This document shows positions 39,230 to 48,333 of a stretch of 64,000 nt of DNA, in pieces (position 1 is the first letter of the stretch; the number at the start of each line of letters is the position of its first letter). The notes below the pieces were generated by a model. That model was not told the DNA's origin, searched no databases, and saw only the letters and a program-made list of their open reading frames with translations. Source of the stretch: Altererythrobacter rubellus (lineage in GTDB: Bacteria > Pseudomonadota > Alphaproteobacteria > Sphingomonadales > Sphingomonadaceae); assembly GCF_030284385.1 (NCBI RefSeq), contig NZ_CP127221.1, forward strand, positions 992,001-1,056,000, given 5' to 3'. Position numbers and translations under genes: made by a program.

Positions 39230-41059
39230 TTGGCGGAAGAAACACCTCTCGATAAGTTCAAGCAGGCGCTGACCGGCGCCAGCCGCGCGATTGCACGTGA
39301 AGCGGAGGTGGAAGTTGCCTGGAGTGCGGATTCCCCGTCTGCCAGCGGCAAGAATTTCCGCGTGCCTTTGCCGGGGCGCGATTTGCCGCCGGAACAGGTC
39401 GCTGAAGCGCGCGGATTTGCAGACAGTTTTGCTCTGAAGTTGCGCCATCACGATGCCGACCTACACAGCAAGAATGCGCCGCCCGAAGCGACTGCGCGGG
39501 CTTGCTATGACGAGTTTGAGCGTGTTCGCTACGAAGCGCTGGGCGCGAACAATTTCGGCGGGATCAAAGCGAACCTCGAAAGCGCGACCGAGATGCGCGT
39601 ACTGTCCGATCCGATTGCGCGTGCGCAAACTCGCGAAGATGTGCCACTGCAGACCGCGCTTTCACTGATGCTGCGTGAAAAACTGACCGGCGAGGCCGTG
39701 CCAGAGGCTGCGCAGCACGGAGTCGAGCTAGTGCGCGAGTTTATCGAAGAGCGGGTCGGTGATGACTTTGAAAACCTGCTGACTTCGCTGGACGATCAGG
39801 AAGCCTTCCAGTCGCTCAGCCTCGACATGCTGCAGCACCTTGATCTGACCCAGCCGAGCGATTCCCCTGACGAAGCCGATAACGATCAAGGCGACGACGA
39901 AGAGGGGCAGGAAGAGCAAGAGGAGGGCGATCAGGATCAGGGCGAAGGCGACGCGCAGTCCTCCGAAATGGCCGGCGAGATGAGCGAAGGCGATTCCGAC
40001 GGCGAAGGCGACACGGAAATGTCGTCCGATTCCGAAATGCAGGATGGCGAGCCGGGCGAAGAAGGTGACGACGGCATGATGCCGGTGCGTCCCAATCGGC
40101 CGCAAGGCGAGATTCCGATGGATCTCGACTACACATCCTACACCGAGGCTTATGACGAGGAAATTCCGGCCGAGGAGCTATGCGATGCAGAGGAGCTCGA
40201 CCGTCTGCGCGCCTATCTCGACAGCCAGCTGACCGGGCTGCAAGGGATTGTGACGCGGCTTGCCAATCGGCTTCAGCGCCGGTTGATGGCGCAGCAGAAC
40301 CGCAGCTGGGATTTTGACCAGGAAGACGGTGTGATCGACGCTGCGCGGTTGGCGCGCGTGGTTGTCTCGCCCGGAACGTCGATGGCGTACAAGATCGAGA
40401 AGGATGTCGAGTTCAAGGACACCATCGTGACCTTGCTGATCGACAATTCCGGTTCGATGCGCGGGCGCCCGATCAGCATCGCCGCGATCAGCGCGGATAT
40501 CCTGGCTCGCACGCTTGAGCGTTCGGGCGTGAAGACAGAAATCCTCGGATTCACCACCCGCGCCTGGAAAGGCGGGCAAAGCCGTGAACAATGGCTCGCC
40601 GATGGCAAGCCACCAAACCCTGGTCGCCTCAATGATCTGCGGCACATCATTTACAAGAAAGCCGACGAGCCTTGGCGCCGCGCGCGCCGCAACCTCGGCC
40701 TGATGATGCGCGAGGGCTTGCTCAAAGAGAATATCGACGGCGAAGCGCTGATGTGGGCGCATAACCGGCTGATGGCGCGGCGAGAGGATCGCCGCATCCT
40801 GATGGTGATTTCGGATGGTGCGCCGGTCGATGATTCGACGCTCAGCGTGAACAGCGCGGGCTATCTTGAGGCGCATTTGCGCAAAGTGATCGACTGGATC
40901 GAGCGCGTTTCGCCGGTGCAACTCGTCGCGATCGGTATCGGCCACGATGTGACGCGTTACTATCGCCGCGCGGTGACCATCATGGATGTCGAACAGTTGG
41001 GCGGCACGATTATCGAGCAGCTGGCGGAATTGTTTGAGGAAGAGAAGGGACGCAGATGA
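39230..41059 (+). CDS. cobT: Cobaltochelatase CobT subunit (vWA domain protein)
   Basis: A 609-residue protein. It has an N-terminal helical domain (about 1-205), an extremely acidic low-complexity linker (about 210-290, runs of Asp/Glu/Gly/Ser/Gln), and a C-terminal von Willebrand A domain. The MIDAS motif is DNSGSMRG, and [20 protein letters not shown] lies further on. With AAA+ CobS it forms the ATPase part of aerobic cobaltochelatase. No cobS, cobN or other cobalamin gene is in the window. The start is TTG at 39230 with GGAG upstream. The stop overlaps the nitroreductase start (ATGA). Confidence 0.93.
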   Translation: MAEETPLDKFKQALTGASRAIAREAEVEVAWSADSPSASGKNFRVPLPGRDLPPEQVAEARGFADSFALKLRHHDADLHSKNAPPEATARACYDEFERVRYEALGANNFGGIKANLESATEMRVLSDPIARAQTREDVPLQTALSLMLREKLTGEAVPEAAQHGVELVREFIEERVGDDFENLLTSLDDQEAFQSLSLDMLQHLDLTQPSDSPDEADNDQGDDEEGQEEQEEGDQDQGEGDAQSSEMAGEMSEGDSDGEGDTEMSSDSEMQDGEPGEEGDDGMMPVRPNRPQGEIPMDLDYTSYTEAYDEEIPAEELCDAEELDRLRAYLDSQLTGLQGIVTRLANRLQRRLMAQQNRSWDFDQEDGVIDAARLARVVVSPGTSMAYKIEKDVEFKDTIVTLLIDNSGSMRGRPISIAAISADILARTLERSGVKTEILGFTTRAWKGGQSREQWLADGKPPNPGRLNDLRHIIYKKADEPWRRARRNLGLMMREGLLKENIDGEALMWAHNRLMARREDRRILMVISDGAPVDDSTLSVNSAGYLEAHLRKVIDWIERVSPVQLVAIGIGHDVTRYYRRAVTIMDVEQLGGTIIEQLAELFEEEKGRR

Positions 41060-41715
41060 ACGTTACCGAAGCCGTTAAATCCCGCCGCAGCGTGCGAGAA
41101 TTTTTAGACAAGCCGGTTGATCTCGAAACGATCCGCCGGGTGATGGATACCGCGCGCTGGGCCGCCTCGGGCTGCAATTATCAGCCGTGGGAAGCGAGCA
41201 TCCTCACCGGAGAGTCGCTTAAGGAACTGCAGGCCAAGTTGGCGGCTGATGGCCCGCAAAAGCCCGAATATGATTGGACCGCACCGGGTCAGGAAGAGGC
41301 GTACAAGAAGCGGCTGGATGCCGTGTCTTCCGGAATGTTTGGCGCGATGGGCATTGCACGCGAAGACAAGGCGGGGCGCATGGCGGCGATGGGCCGCAAC
41401 GTCACCAGTTTTGACGCGCCCGTGCTGCTGCTGTGCTATTTCCCGCGCCTGATGAAAGAAGCGCAATGGTCTGACACCGGCATGTGGTTGCAGACGGTGG
41501 CACTGCTATTGCGCGAGGAAGGGCTCGACAGCTGTTTTCAGGAATTCATGGGGCTTTACCCCAAGACGATCCGCGATTTCCTGGGCCTTGATCATGACCG
41601 CTATATGGTCTTCTGCGGCATGGCGATCGGCTATCGCGATCCGGACGCGCCGGTGAACAATTTCGAGCGTGAACGTGTGCCGCTAGACGATCAGGTCAAG
41701 TTCCTCGGCTTCTGA
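41056..41715 (+). CDS. Nitroreductase family FMN-dependent oxidoreductase
   Basis: A 219-residue flavoenzyme. It begins [20 protein letters not shown], with the FMN phosphate-binding SRRSVR, then [20 protein letters not shown] and a C-terminal [20 protein letters not shown]. These are the usual nitroreductase hallmarks. Substrates are undetermined; the family includes nitroaromatic, quinone and enone reductases. The ATG overlaps the cobT stop by ATGA, so expression is coupled to cobT. A long helical insert (about 70-110) after the first FMN-binding half is larger than in minimal members. Confidence 0.9.
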   Translation: MNVTEAVKSRRSVREFLDKPVDLETIRRVMDTARWAASGCNYQPWEASILTGESLKELQAKLAADGPQKPEYDWTAPGQEEAYKKRLDAVSSGMFGAMGIAREDKAGRMAAMGRNVTSFDAPVLLLCYFPRLMKEAQWSDTGMWLQTVALLLREEGLDSCFQEFMGLYPKTIRDFLGLDHDRYMVFCGMAIGYRDPDAPVNNFERERVPLDDQVKFLGF

Positions 41716-41755
41716 TCGGTTGACCGCTGCGGCGCGCCTCGGCAAAGGCCTCCAC

Positions 41756-43210
41756 ATGACTGAAACGCCGCCGCTACAACTATTCAACAGCCTGACCCGC
41801 CAGTTGGAGACCTTCCAGCCCGTCCATCCGGGTGAGGCGCGCGTGTACACTTGCGGCCCCACGGTCTACAACTATCCGCATATCGGCAATATGCGCGCCT
41901 ATGTCTTTGCCGACGTGCTGGGCCGTACGCTGAGCTGGAAGGGTTACAAGCTCACCCACATCATCAACATCACCGATGTCGGCCACCTCACCGATGATGC
42001 CGATGCGGGTGAGGACAAGATGGAAAAGATGGCGGCTGAAAAGGCGCAATCCATCTGGGATATCGCGCAGCATTATACGCAAGCATATTGGGCGGACGTG
42101 AAGGCGCTCAATATCCGTCAGCCAGCGAAATGGTCGATCGCGACGGACTACATCGACGAGATGATCGATTTCGCGAAAAGCATCGCGGACAAGCACTGCT
42201 ACGAGCTAGAGAGCGGCCTCTATTTCGATGTCTCGACCATCGAAGATTACGGGCGGCTTGCACGGGCTGTTACCGAGGATGGAGAGGGCCGGATCGATAC
42301 AGTCGACGGCAAGCGCAACCCTCAGGACTTCGCGATCTGGCGCAAGACGCCTGTCGGCGAAAAGCGCCAGATGGAATGGGATTCCCCATGGGGCAAAGGC
42401 GCGCCGGGCTGGCATCTCGAATGCTCGGTGATGGGGGAAAAGCTGCTCGGCTTTCCGTTCGACATTCACACCGGCGGGATCGACCACCGCGAAATCCACC
42501 ATCCCAATGAGATTGCGCAGAACCAGGCGTTTTGCGGGTGCGGCGGGCTATCCGAAGCGACCAATTCGGGCGCGAAGATCTGGATGCACAACAACTTCCT
42601 GGTCGAGCGCAGTGGCAAGATGTCCAAAAGCGCGGGCGAGTTCCTGCGCCTGCAATTGCTGATCGATAAGGGCTATCACCCGCTTGCCTACCGCATGATG
42701 TGTCTGCAGGCGCATTACCGCAGCGAGCTGGAGTTCAGCTGGGAAGGTTTGCAAGCGGCACTGACCCGGCTGAAGCGGATTGTGATGGCGGTTGAGCGGC
42801 TGGCGGATGCGCCCGCGCAACCCATGGCGGAGCATCCCAAATTCGCCCCATCTCTTGCGAAATTCGAAGAGGCCATGTCTGATGATCTCAACACCCCGAT
42901 CGCGTTGACGGCGCTTGAAGAGGCGCTGGCGGTCAAGAAGGTTGATGCCGGGATCAAGCGCGCGGTTGTGGAGCACATGGACACGGTTCTTGGCCTGGAC
43001 CTCTTCAAGATCACCCGCACCGATCTACGCATCCGGCCCAAGGATGCGCAGATCACAGAGGCCGAGATCGAAGACGCGCTCGCCCGCCGCAAGGTTGCGC
43101 GTGCTGAGAAAGACTTCGCCACCAGCGACGCCATCCGCGATGAACTCGCGGCCAAGGGCGTCGAAGTGATGGATGGCGATCCGCTGGGTTGGGAGTGGAA
43201 GCTCGATTGA
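41756..43210 (+). CDS. cysS: Cysteinyl-tRNA synthetase
   Basis: A class I synthetase of 484 residues. It has RVYTCGPTVYNYPHIGNMRA with the zinc Cys and the HIGH-equivalent HIGN. The zinc-binding segment HLECSVMGEKLLGFPFDIH and HPNEIAQNQAFCG carry the remaining ligands, and GKMSKSAGEFLRL holds the KMSKS loop. The C-terminal anticodon-binding helices end LDPLGWEWKLD-like (DGDPLGWEWKLD). The ATG at 41756 is chosen over an upstream codon at 41720 because it sits just before the conserved PPLQLFNSLTRQLETF opening; AAGG precedes it. Full length. Confidence 0.97.
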   Translation: MTETPPLQLFNSLTRQLETFQPVHPGEARVYTCGPTVYNYPHIGNMRAYVFADVLGRTLSWKGYKLTHIINITDVGHLTDDADAGEDKMEKMAAEKAQSIWDIAQHYTQAYWADVKALNIRQPAKWSIATDYIDEMIDFAKSIADKHCYELESGLYFDVSTIEDYGRLARAVTEDGEGRIDTVDGKRNPQDFAIWRKTPVGEKRQMEWDSPWGKGAPGWHLECSVMGEKLLGFPFDIHTGGIDHREIHHPNEIAQNQAFCGCGGLSEATNSGAKIWMHNNFLVERSGKMSKSAGEFLRLQLLIDKGYHPLAYRMMCLQAHYRSELEFSWEGLQAALTRLKRIVMAVERLADAPAQPMAEHPKFAPSLAKFEEAMSDDLNTPIALTALEEALAVKKVDAGIKRAVVEHMDTVLGLDLFKITRTDLRIRPKDAQITEAEIEDALARRKVARAEKDFATSDAIRDELAAKGVEVMDGDPLGWEWKLD

Positions 43211-43267
43211 TGCTGCCATCCATTGTGGGGGTAGCGTTCCCGCAACTGCCGATTTAACAAGCGCGGC

Positions 43268-44206
43268 ATGACAATTCTCGCACTATCCGGCCTGATCCGC
43301 CCGCTGCTCGAACCGCGTTTGCCCGAAGGGCTCGATGTCCGCTGGTTCATGACCAAGGAAGAGGCTCTCAAGGCCGTGCCCGAGGCCGAAATCGGCTGGT
43401 TCGACATGTATGAGCAGGACGCGATGGCCGAAACGCTGCGCGCCGCGACCAATCTCAAATGGCTCAACTCGATCTACGCAGGGCTCGATTTCCTGCCGAT
43501 GGATGTGCTGATCGAGCGCGGGATCACCGTTACGAATGGCGCAGGCATCAATGCGCTGACCATCGCCGAATATGTCGTGATGGGCATGCTCAATATCGCC
43601 AAGGGATATCGCGATGTCGTGCGTGCGCAGGAACGCCGCGAATGGTTGCTCGACAGCCCCGGCAAGCGCGAGCTGGCGGGATCGAAGGCGCTGCTGCTGG
43701 GTTATGGCGCGATCGGGAAGCTGATCAAGCCGCGGCTTGAGGGTTTCGATGTCGATGTGACCGTGGTGCGGCGCACTCCAGCTGAAGGCGTGCTGACACC
43801 AGACCAATGGCGCGACAAGCTTGGCGAGTTTGACTGGGTGATCCTTGCCGTGCCCGCCACGCCGGAAACCGATGGCATGATCGGTGCTGCAGAGCTGGCG
43901 GCAATGAAATTGGACGCAGTGTTGGTGAACATCGCGCGCGGCGCGGTGATCGATCAGCCCGCGTTGGTGGACGCGCTCACGGCCAAGACAATCGGCGGAG
44001 CGTTTCTGGACGTCACGACACCAGAACCACTGCCCGCCGATCATCCGCTATGGGCGCTCGACAATGCGCATATCACCATGCACCTGTCTGGCCGCGCGCA
44101 GGACAAGATGTTTCAGCGCTCCGCTGATCGCTTCCTCGACAATCTGGATAAGTATCTGAAGGGTGAGCCGATCGGCCCGATCTTCGATCCCGCGCTCGGC
44201 TACTGA
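43268..44206 (+). CDS. D-isomer-specific 2-hydroxyacid dehydrogenase family protein
   Basis: A 312-residue NAD(P)-dependent dehydrogenase of the formate/glycerate dehydrogenase superfamily. It has a split N-terminal substrate domain, the Rossmann LLLGYGAIGKLIKPRL (about 140-155), the catalytic Arg segment VNIARGAVIDQPALVDAL, the Glu in the TPEPLPADHPLW segment, and the final His in ITMHLSGRAQDKMF. It most resembles glyoxylate/hydroxypyruvate-reductase-like members, but substrate is not predictable. It lies 57 bp after cysS. Its stop abuts a degenerate gene end on the other strand. Confidence 0.9.
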   Translation: MTILALSGLIRPLLEPRLPEGLDVRWFMTKEEALKAVPEAEIGWFDMYEQDAMAETLRAATNLKWLNSIYAGLDFLPMDVLIERGITVTNGAGINALTIAEYVVMGMLNIAKGYRDVVRAQERREWLLDSPGKRELAGSKALLLGYGAIGKLIKPRLEGFDVDVTVVRRTPAEGVLTPDQWRDKLGEFDWVILAVPATPETDGMIGAAELAAMKLDAVLVNIARGAVIDQPALVDALTAKTIGGAFLDVTTPEPLPADHPLWALDNAHITMHLSGRAQDKMFQRSADRFLDNLDKYLKGEPIGPIFDPALGY

Positions 44207-44335
44207 TCAAGCATCTTCGAGCAGCAGCAACACACAGGTCACCACCATGCGCGGGTAGGGCAGCGTGCTGCTTGTCACTTCACTGACTGTCGCATTCGCT
44301 ACCAATTGCCCGGGGATCGAGAACTCGTGTTCGGG
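44207..44335 (-). pseudogene. C-terminal remnant of an unidentified protein gene
   Basis: On the minus strand a frame with strong GC3 bias runs for about 42 codons, from PEHEFSIPGQLVANATVSEV to its end at CVLLLLEDA and a TGA next to the dehydrogenase stop. There is no start codon: an in-frame TGA lies just upstream at 44354-44356 and no ATG/GTG/TTG begins the segment. It looks like the 3' end of a lost gene. I do not recognise the protein. Together with the next entry it accounts for the 350 bp without a full gene between the dehydrogenase and the esterase. Confidence 0.55.
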
Positions 44336-44346
44336 CAGGGCGGCTG

Positions 44347-44445
44347 GCGCTACTCAGCCAGAACCTCGCCTACCCACCGGTTGAAGTTGCGGCGGATGAG
44401 GTCGAGATTATCGGCCGCGTGGTTTGGAAAGGCGGGCGGGTTTGA
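44347..44445 (+). pseudogene. C-terminal remnant of an S24 (LexA/CI-like) peptidase-repressor
   Basis: A plus-strand frame without a start reads LLSQNLAYPPVEVAADEVEI and then IIGRVVWKGGRV before TGA at 44443-44445. This is the characteristic C-terminal end of S24-family helix-turn-helix/peptidase proteins (NPAYPP then IIGRVVW). The helix-turn-helix and the catalytic Ser/Lys are missing. The segment begins where the minus-strand remnant ends, as if one deletion removed the 5' halves of two divergent genes. The rest of the gap (44446-44556) holds only the leader of the next gene. Confidence 0.6.
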
Positions 44446-44556
44446 ATGTCTGTTTTTGGGGTGGGGAGCAGACCCACGGATCAGCTCGCAGGACCTTCCT
44501 ATCCGTGCATTTGAACGGTGTGCTAAGGTGTGCGAAAGACGTGTCGGGGGGATTAG

Positions 44557-45555
44557 ATGAACCAAGCAAAAGCGCTAATTTCTGCAATGTTGTCGAGCGT
44601 GCTTGCGCTCGTAACCTGTCCCACAAGTGCGGTCGCCCAGGCATCGGAATACGAGCTGCACAGTAATGTCGTTTATGGCACCGGACTGATAAATGCATCT
44701 AGTCAGCCCACAACACGCGACCTCCTTCTCGACGCCTACATTCCCGTCCAAGGTGACGGCGGGGCAACCCCGAAACCGGCAATCATTCTTGCTTTTGGCG
44801 GCGCATTCCATCGGGGTGGGAAGGGTGATTTTCAGTTCAGCGAAGACGGCGCGAGCGACTCTTCAATGGCGGATTATTGCATGGCGCTTGTGCGGCGTGG
44901 CTTCGCCTGCTTCTCTATCGAATACAGATTGACGCCAGAGGACCCAGCGCAACCGGAAGATTTGGATCGAAGCGCCTTGATGCCTGAAAGCCTCCTGCAA
45001 AGCCCAATCGTGACCGGTCGCGTGGAGTTCGTCCGGCAAAGAATGAGCCTGCCACCCTTGGACGATAATTCTCGCGCTCAGCTCTGGAATGCCACGTTCG
45101 CTGCGGTTGAGGATATGGAAACCGCGCTCAACTTCATCCGGGCAAACGCGAGTGATTACAATGTCGATCCCGACCGCATCGCCGTTGGTGGATTTTCGGC
45201 GGGCGCGATGACTGCAATTAACCTTGCATATGGCAAACAAGCCAACGTTCGCGCTGTGGTTGCTTTGTCTGGCACCAGCTGGGGCTACGATCTCAACAAA
45301 ACAGTTTCAGAAGATGCACCTCCATTGCTGATGTTTGCAGGGCAATGGGACCTGCCAGGGATCAGACTGGGCAGCGCCGACATCGCAAGCCTGTTTGACG
45401 AGCGCAAGCTCCCAATTTCACAGGCGTGGGTGCCGGGTTTTGGGCATTTCTACCCAATGGAGGCTCCAAGCCTGTCCACCCAGTTCGACCAGGTTTCCAT
45501 CATTGATCGACTGACAAGGTTCTTGAACGCCGAGCTAGCCGCTCGATCTGACTGA
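44557..45555 (+). CDS. Secreted alpha/beta-hydrolase (lipase/esterase, BD-FAE-like)
   Basis: A 332-residue protein with a signal peptide (about 1-30, ending TSAVAQ) and an alpha/beta-hydrolase fold. It has FGGAFHRGGKGDF as oxyanion loop, nucleophile in VGGFSAGAMTAINLAYG, an acid after PPLLMFAGQWDLPG and the His in WVPGFGHFYPMEAP. The architecture resembles carboxylesterases annotated as BD-FAE or lipase-like. More codons here end in A or T than in the flanking genes, and it sits next to gene remnants and intergenic repeats, suggesting recent acquisition. The substrate is unknown. Confidence 0.82.
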   Translation: MNQAKALISAMLSSVLALVTCPTSAVAQASEYELHSNVVYGTGLINASSQPTTRDLLLDAYIPVQGDGGATPKPAIILAFGGAFHRGGKGDFQFSEDGASDSSMADYCMALVRRGFACFSIEYRLTPEDPAQPEDLDRSALMPESLLQSPIVTGRVEFVRQRMSLPPLDDNSRAQLWNATFAAVEDMETALNFIRANASDYNVDPDRIAVGGFSAGAMTAINLAYGKQANVRAVVALSGTSWGYDLNKTVSEDAPPLLMFAGQWDLPGIRLGSADIASLFDERKLPISQAWVPGFGHFYPMEAPSLSTQFDQVSIIDRLTRFLNAELAARSD

Positions 45556-45589
45556 ACATCTGATCTGGCGATTGGGGCAGAGCCAACCG

Positions 45590-45622
45590 AGCGTCCACTT
45601 TTGGGTCGTTTGCGGACGTTGA
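45590..45622. repeat. Intergenic inverted-repeat element
   Basis: The segment AGCGTCCACTTTTGGGTCG continues into TTTGCGGACGTT. CGTCC and GGACG form the arms, with a GGGTCG core. I recall very similar GTCCGC...GGGTCG...GCGGAC segments as scattered intergenic repeats in Erythrobacter-type genomes; only one copy is in this window. Confidence 0.4.
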
Positions 45623-45665
45623 AGATTTCTTGCATTCCTCTCCTCCTCCCGCCACATCGTATCCC

Positions 45666-46337
45666 ATGACTGACACATCCAAGCCTACACCCCCAATGCG
45701 CGCCGCGATCCTGCCGGTTACGCCGCTGCAGCAGAATTGCTCGCTGATCTGGTGCACCAAGACGATGAAGGCTGCGCTGGTCGATCCAGGCGGGGATTTG
45801 GACAAGCTCAAGGCGGGTGTCGAGAAGGCCGGCGTGACGCTGGAGAAAATCCTCATCACGCATGGGCATCTGGATCACTGCGGGCAGGCGGGCATGCTGG
45901 CAGACGAGTTGAGCCTGCCCATCGAAGGCCCGCATAAGGATGACCTGTTCTGGATCGAGCAGCTCGACAATGACGGTGCGCGCTATGGCATGGAAGCCAA
46001 AAGCTTCACGCCCACGCGCTGGCTGGAAAATGGCGATACGGTAACCGTGGGTGAGCTGACGCTGGACGTGATCCATTGCCCCGGCCACACGCCCGGCCAT
46101 GTCGTGTTCTACCACGGGCCGAGCCGCTTTGCGATTGTCGGCGACGTGCTGTTCCAGGGGTCAATTGGACGGACCGATTTCCCGCGTGGCAATCATCAGG
46201 ATCTGATCGATGCCATCACCCAGCGCCTATGGCCGCTGGGCGATGACGTGATGTTCATCCCCGGCCACGGCCCGACCAGCACATTTGGCCAGGAACGCAA
46301 GACCAACGCGTTTGTGAGCGACTACGCGCTTTCCTAG
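45666..46337 (+). CDS. MBL-fold (glyoxalase II-like) metallo-hydrolase
   Basis: A 223-residue metallo-beta-lactamase-fold protein with the dizinc motif ITHGHLDHCGQAG, the next His ligand in IHCPGHTPGHVVFYH, the bridging Asp in FAIVGDVLFQGSIGRTDFPR and the last His in FIPGHGPTSTFG. The pattern and length match the YcbL-like glyoxalase II branch, which hydrolyses S-lactoylglutathione or related thioesters. The start is ATG at 45666; the upstream frame to 45630 is unlikely. Transcribed with the plus strand but separated by 110 bp from the esterase. Confidence 0.9.
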   Translation: MTDTSKPTPPMRAAILPVTPLQQNCSLIWCTKTMKAALVDPGGDLDKLKAGVEKAGVTLEKILITHGHLDHCGQAGMLADELSLPIEGPHKDDLFWIEQLDNDGARYGMEAKSFTPTRWLENGDTVTVGELTLDVIHCPGHTPGHVVFYHGPSRFAIVGDVLFQGSIGRTDFPRGNHQDLIDAITQRLWPLGDDVMFIPGHGPTSTFGQERKTNAFVSDYALS

Positions 46338-46375
46338 TTCCGCACGACATCCGGCGTGCGATTTCCTCGCTCACG

Positions 46376-46450
46376 CGACCTGAAGGCCGCATCGCTGCGG
46401 GCGGGCGGTCGCCCTTGCGGCTCGCTGGTCGCTCGCCGTTGGGAGCGAAC
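46376..46450. repeat. GC-rich intergenic repeat-like element
   Basis: A run rich in GCGA/TCGC words between the MBL and MAPEG genes, including GGGCGGTCGCCC, which can fold (GGGCG/CGCCC), and two TCGCT(G)GTCGCTCGCC-like stretches. It has no coding character. I recall near-identical GC-rich strings repeated between genes in related genomes; this cannot be counted here. Confidence 0.35.
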
Positions 46451-46465
46451 CAGTTGGCGCTTTCT

Positions 46466-46864
46466 CTACATAACCCCCATCAGGATCAGAAGCGCAACCA
46501 CAGCCAGGCCGAGCAGTGTCAGCATGGTAATCAGCACGCCGATCATGCGTGGCTTGGTCGGGCCTTCGCCATCCATCCCGATGCCATGCGCAACACGCCC
46601 CAGCATGTAGATGCCAGCCACATAGGCCAGCCATGGTTCGCCGCGCCCGGTCAATTCTATCGCTGCAATCAGCGCGAGCACAAAGGGAGTATTCTCGACA
46701 AAATTGAGCTGCGCGCGCATCCGGCGCGTGAGCGGTCCACCGCCATCATCGCCGTGGACCACCTTCAGTTTGCCACGCATTTGCCCGACGCGAATCGACA
46801 GCCAGATATTGATGATCGCCGCTGCAGCGACTGCGGACAGTGTAACCGGTAGAATAATTGCCAT
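46466..46864 (-). CDS. MAPEG family membrane protein
   Basis: A 132-residue protein with four predicted membrane helices. The signature RMRAQLNFVENTPFVLALIA (about 48-67) is that of the MAPEG family, membrane-associated proteins in eicosanoid and glutathione metabolism. The bacterial members are mostly of unknown function, some with glutathione transferase activity. The ATG at 46864 follows GAGGGGAG. It is divergent from rpmF with a 196-bp region between. Confidence 0.85.
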   Translation of the reverse strand: MAIILPVTLSAVAAAAIINIWLSIRVGQMRGKLKVVHGDDGGGPLTRRMRAQLNFVENTPFVLALIAAIELTGRGEPWLAYVAGIYMLGRVAHGIGMDGEGPTKPRMIGVLITMLTLLGLAVVALLILMGVM

Positions 46865-46917
46865 GAGAGCTCCCCTCAAACTTCGTTCCCTGGTGTGCTA
46901 TGCGGTGCTGCTACGGG

Positions 46918-46945
46918 TTGCAACCTTGGATTTTTGCGTTATAGC
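46918..46945 (+). promoter_or_regulatory. Candidate sigma-70 promoter for rpmF-plsX-fabH
   Basis: TTGCAA (46918-46923) and TATAGC (46940-46945) are separated by 16 bp, close to the housekeeping consensus. Transcription from here would leave a leader of roughly 110 nt before rpmF. Confidence 0.5.
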
Positions 46946-47060
46946 GCGCCGCTTACCGCCAAAGCCGGGATCGATTCTGGTGTGCATGACTTGTGCGCCT
47001 TCGGTTCCTGCACTAGAGCGGCTCACGATTTGACCGATTTATTAAGGAACAGGTGCCGAG

Positions 47061-47240
47061 ATGGCTGTCCCTAAGAGAAAAGTATCGCCACACCGCCGTG
47101 GCATTCGTCGTTCGCATGATGCGTTGAAGGTTGAAGCCTTCCACGAGTGCAACAATTGTGGCGAACTGAAGCGTCCGCACAATCTGTGCCCGCATTGCGG
47201 CTTCTACAACGGTCGCGAGGTCGTTGCGGTCGGTTTGTAA
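47061..47240 (+). CDS. rpmF: 50S ribosomal protein L32
   Basis: A 59-residue basic protein starting [20 protein letters not shown], with a zinc ribbon (C30, C33, C43, C46: CNNC and CPHC). It is a standard L32 at full length. The ATG at 47061 follows AAGGAACAGG. It is 25 bp upstream of plsX; the rpmF-plsX-fabH order links ribosome and membrane lipid synthesis in many bacteria. A long untranslated leader (up to about 110 nt) precedes it. Confidence 0.97.
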   Translation: MAVPKRKVSPHRRGIRRSHDALKVEAFHECNNCGELKRPHNLCPHCGFYNGREVVAVGL

Positions 47241-47265
47241 TCACCGCTGATTAGGAGATTGTGGA

Positions 47266-48333
47266 ATGAGCCTGCCGCGTATCGCGATTGATGCGATGGG
47301 CGGCGATGAAGGCGTGCGCGTAATGGTCGAAGGTGCGGCCTTGGCTCGCCGCCGCCATGACAAGTTCCAATTCCTGTTGGTTGGCGATGAGACGCAGATC
47401 AAAGCTGCGCTCGATACACACCCGCAAATGCGCGGGGCATCGGAAATTCTGCATTGTGAAGATGTGGTGGGCGGCGACGAGCTGCCCAGCCGCGCTTTAC
47501 GTCGTGCGAAAACCACCAGCATGGGGCTGGCCGTCAATGCGGTGAAGCAAGGCGATGCAGGTGCCGCGGTGAGCGGCGGCAACACAGGCGCGCTGATGGC
47601 AATGAGTAAGCTTGCGCTGCGCACTATGCCAGGAATTGATCGTCCGGCATTGGCCGCAGTTTTGCCAACGCTTGAAGAAGATGACGTGGTCATGCTCGAT
47701 CTGGGCGCGAACACCGATGCCAATGCGCGCAACCTGGTTCAGTTCGCGATCATGGGTGCGGCATATTCCCGCATCATTACCGGGCGGGAAGAGCCGCGCG
47801 TCAGGCTGCTTAATATCGGTACCGAAGAGATTAAGGGTACAGAGGCGCTGCGCGATGCAGCGTCTGTTCTTCAGGACGCGGCTGGCACTTTGGCGATGCA
47901 GTTCGATGGTTTTGTCGAGAGCGACAAGATCAATCGCGGTCAGGTGGATGTGGTGGTTACCGACGGATTCTCCGGAAATATCGCATTGAAGGCGATCGAA
48001 GGCACAGCGCGCTTCGTCACCGATTTGCTGCGCAGCGCGTTCACAAGCTCGCTGCGTTCGAAGATCGGGTTTCTGGTATCACGCCCGGCGACAGAGCTGC
48101 TCAAGCATCATCTGGATCCGAACAATCACAATGGCGCCGTTTTCCTGGGCCTGAATGGCGTGGTGGTCAAAAGCCATGGCAGTGCGAGTGCGGCCGGCGT
48201 TGCCAATGCTGTCGCTGTCACAGCGCGCTTGCTTGAAAACAAGCTGACCGAGCGTATTGCGCATGATCTGGCCGAATTGGGCGAAGACAGATTGCGCACC
48301 CAGCCCGCCAATGGGTCAGAGGGTGCGAAGTGA
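47266..48333 (+). CDS. plsX: Phosphate acyltransferase PlsX
   Basis: Makes acyl-phosphate from acyl-ACP for phospholipid synthesis, at the inner face of the membrane. The 355-residue product has [57 protein letters not shown] and [19 protein letters not shown], all PlsX hallmarks. The ATG at 47266 follows AGGAG. The stop overlaps the fabH GTG by GTGA. Confidence 0.97.
   Translation: MSLPRIAIDAMGGDEGVRVMVEGAALARRRHDKFQFLLVGDETQIKAALDTHPQMRGASEILHCEDVVGGDELPSRALRRAKTTSMGLAVNAVKQGDAGAAVSGGNTGALMAMSKLALRTMPGIDRPALAAVLPTLEEDDVVMLDLGANTDANARNLVQFAIMGAAYSRIITGREEPRVRLLNIGTEEIKGTEALRDAASVLQDAAGTLAMQFDGFVESDKINRGQVDVVVTDGFSGNIALKAIEGTARFVTDLLRSAFTSSLRSKIGFLVSRPATELLKHHLDPNNHNGAVFLGLNGVVVKSHGSASAAGVANAVAVTARLLENKLTERIAHDLAELGEDRLRTQPANGSEGAK

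Noticed and set aside
44306..44560. Plus-strand frame of 84 codons starting at TTG before the esterase gene
   Set aside because: It mixes a possible S24 fragment with non-coding sequence, uses a different frame from the recognisable LAYPPVEV segment, and its amino-acid composition is shadow-like.
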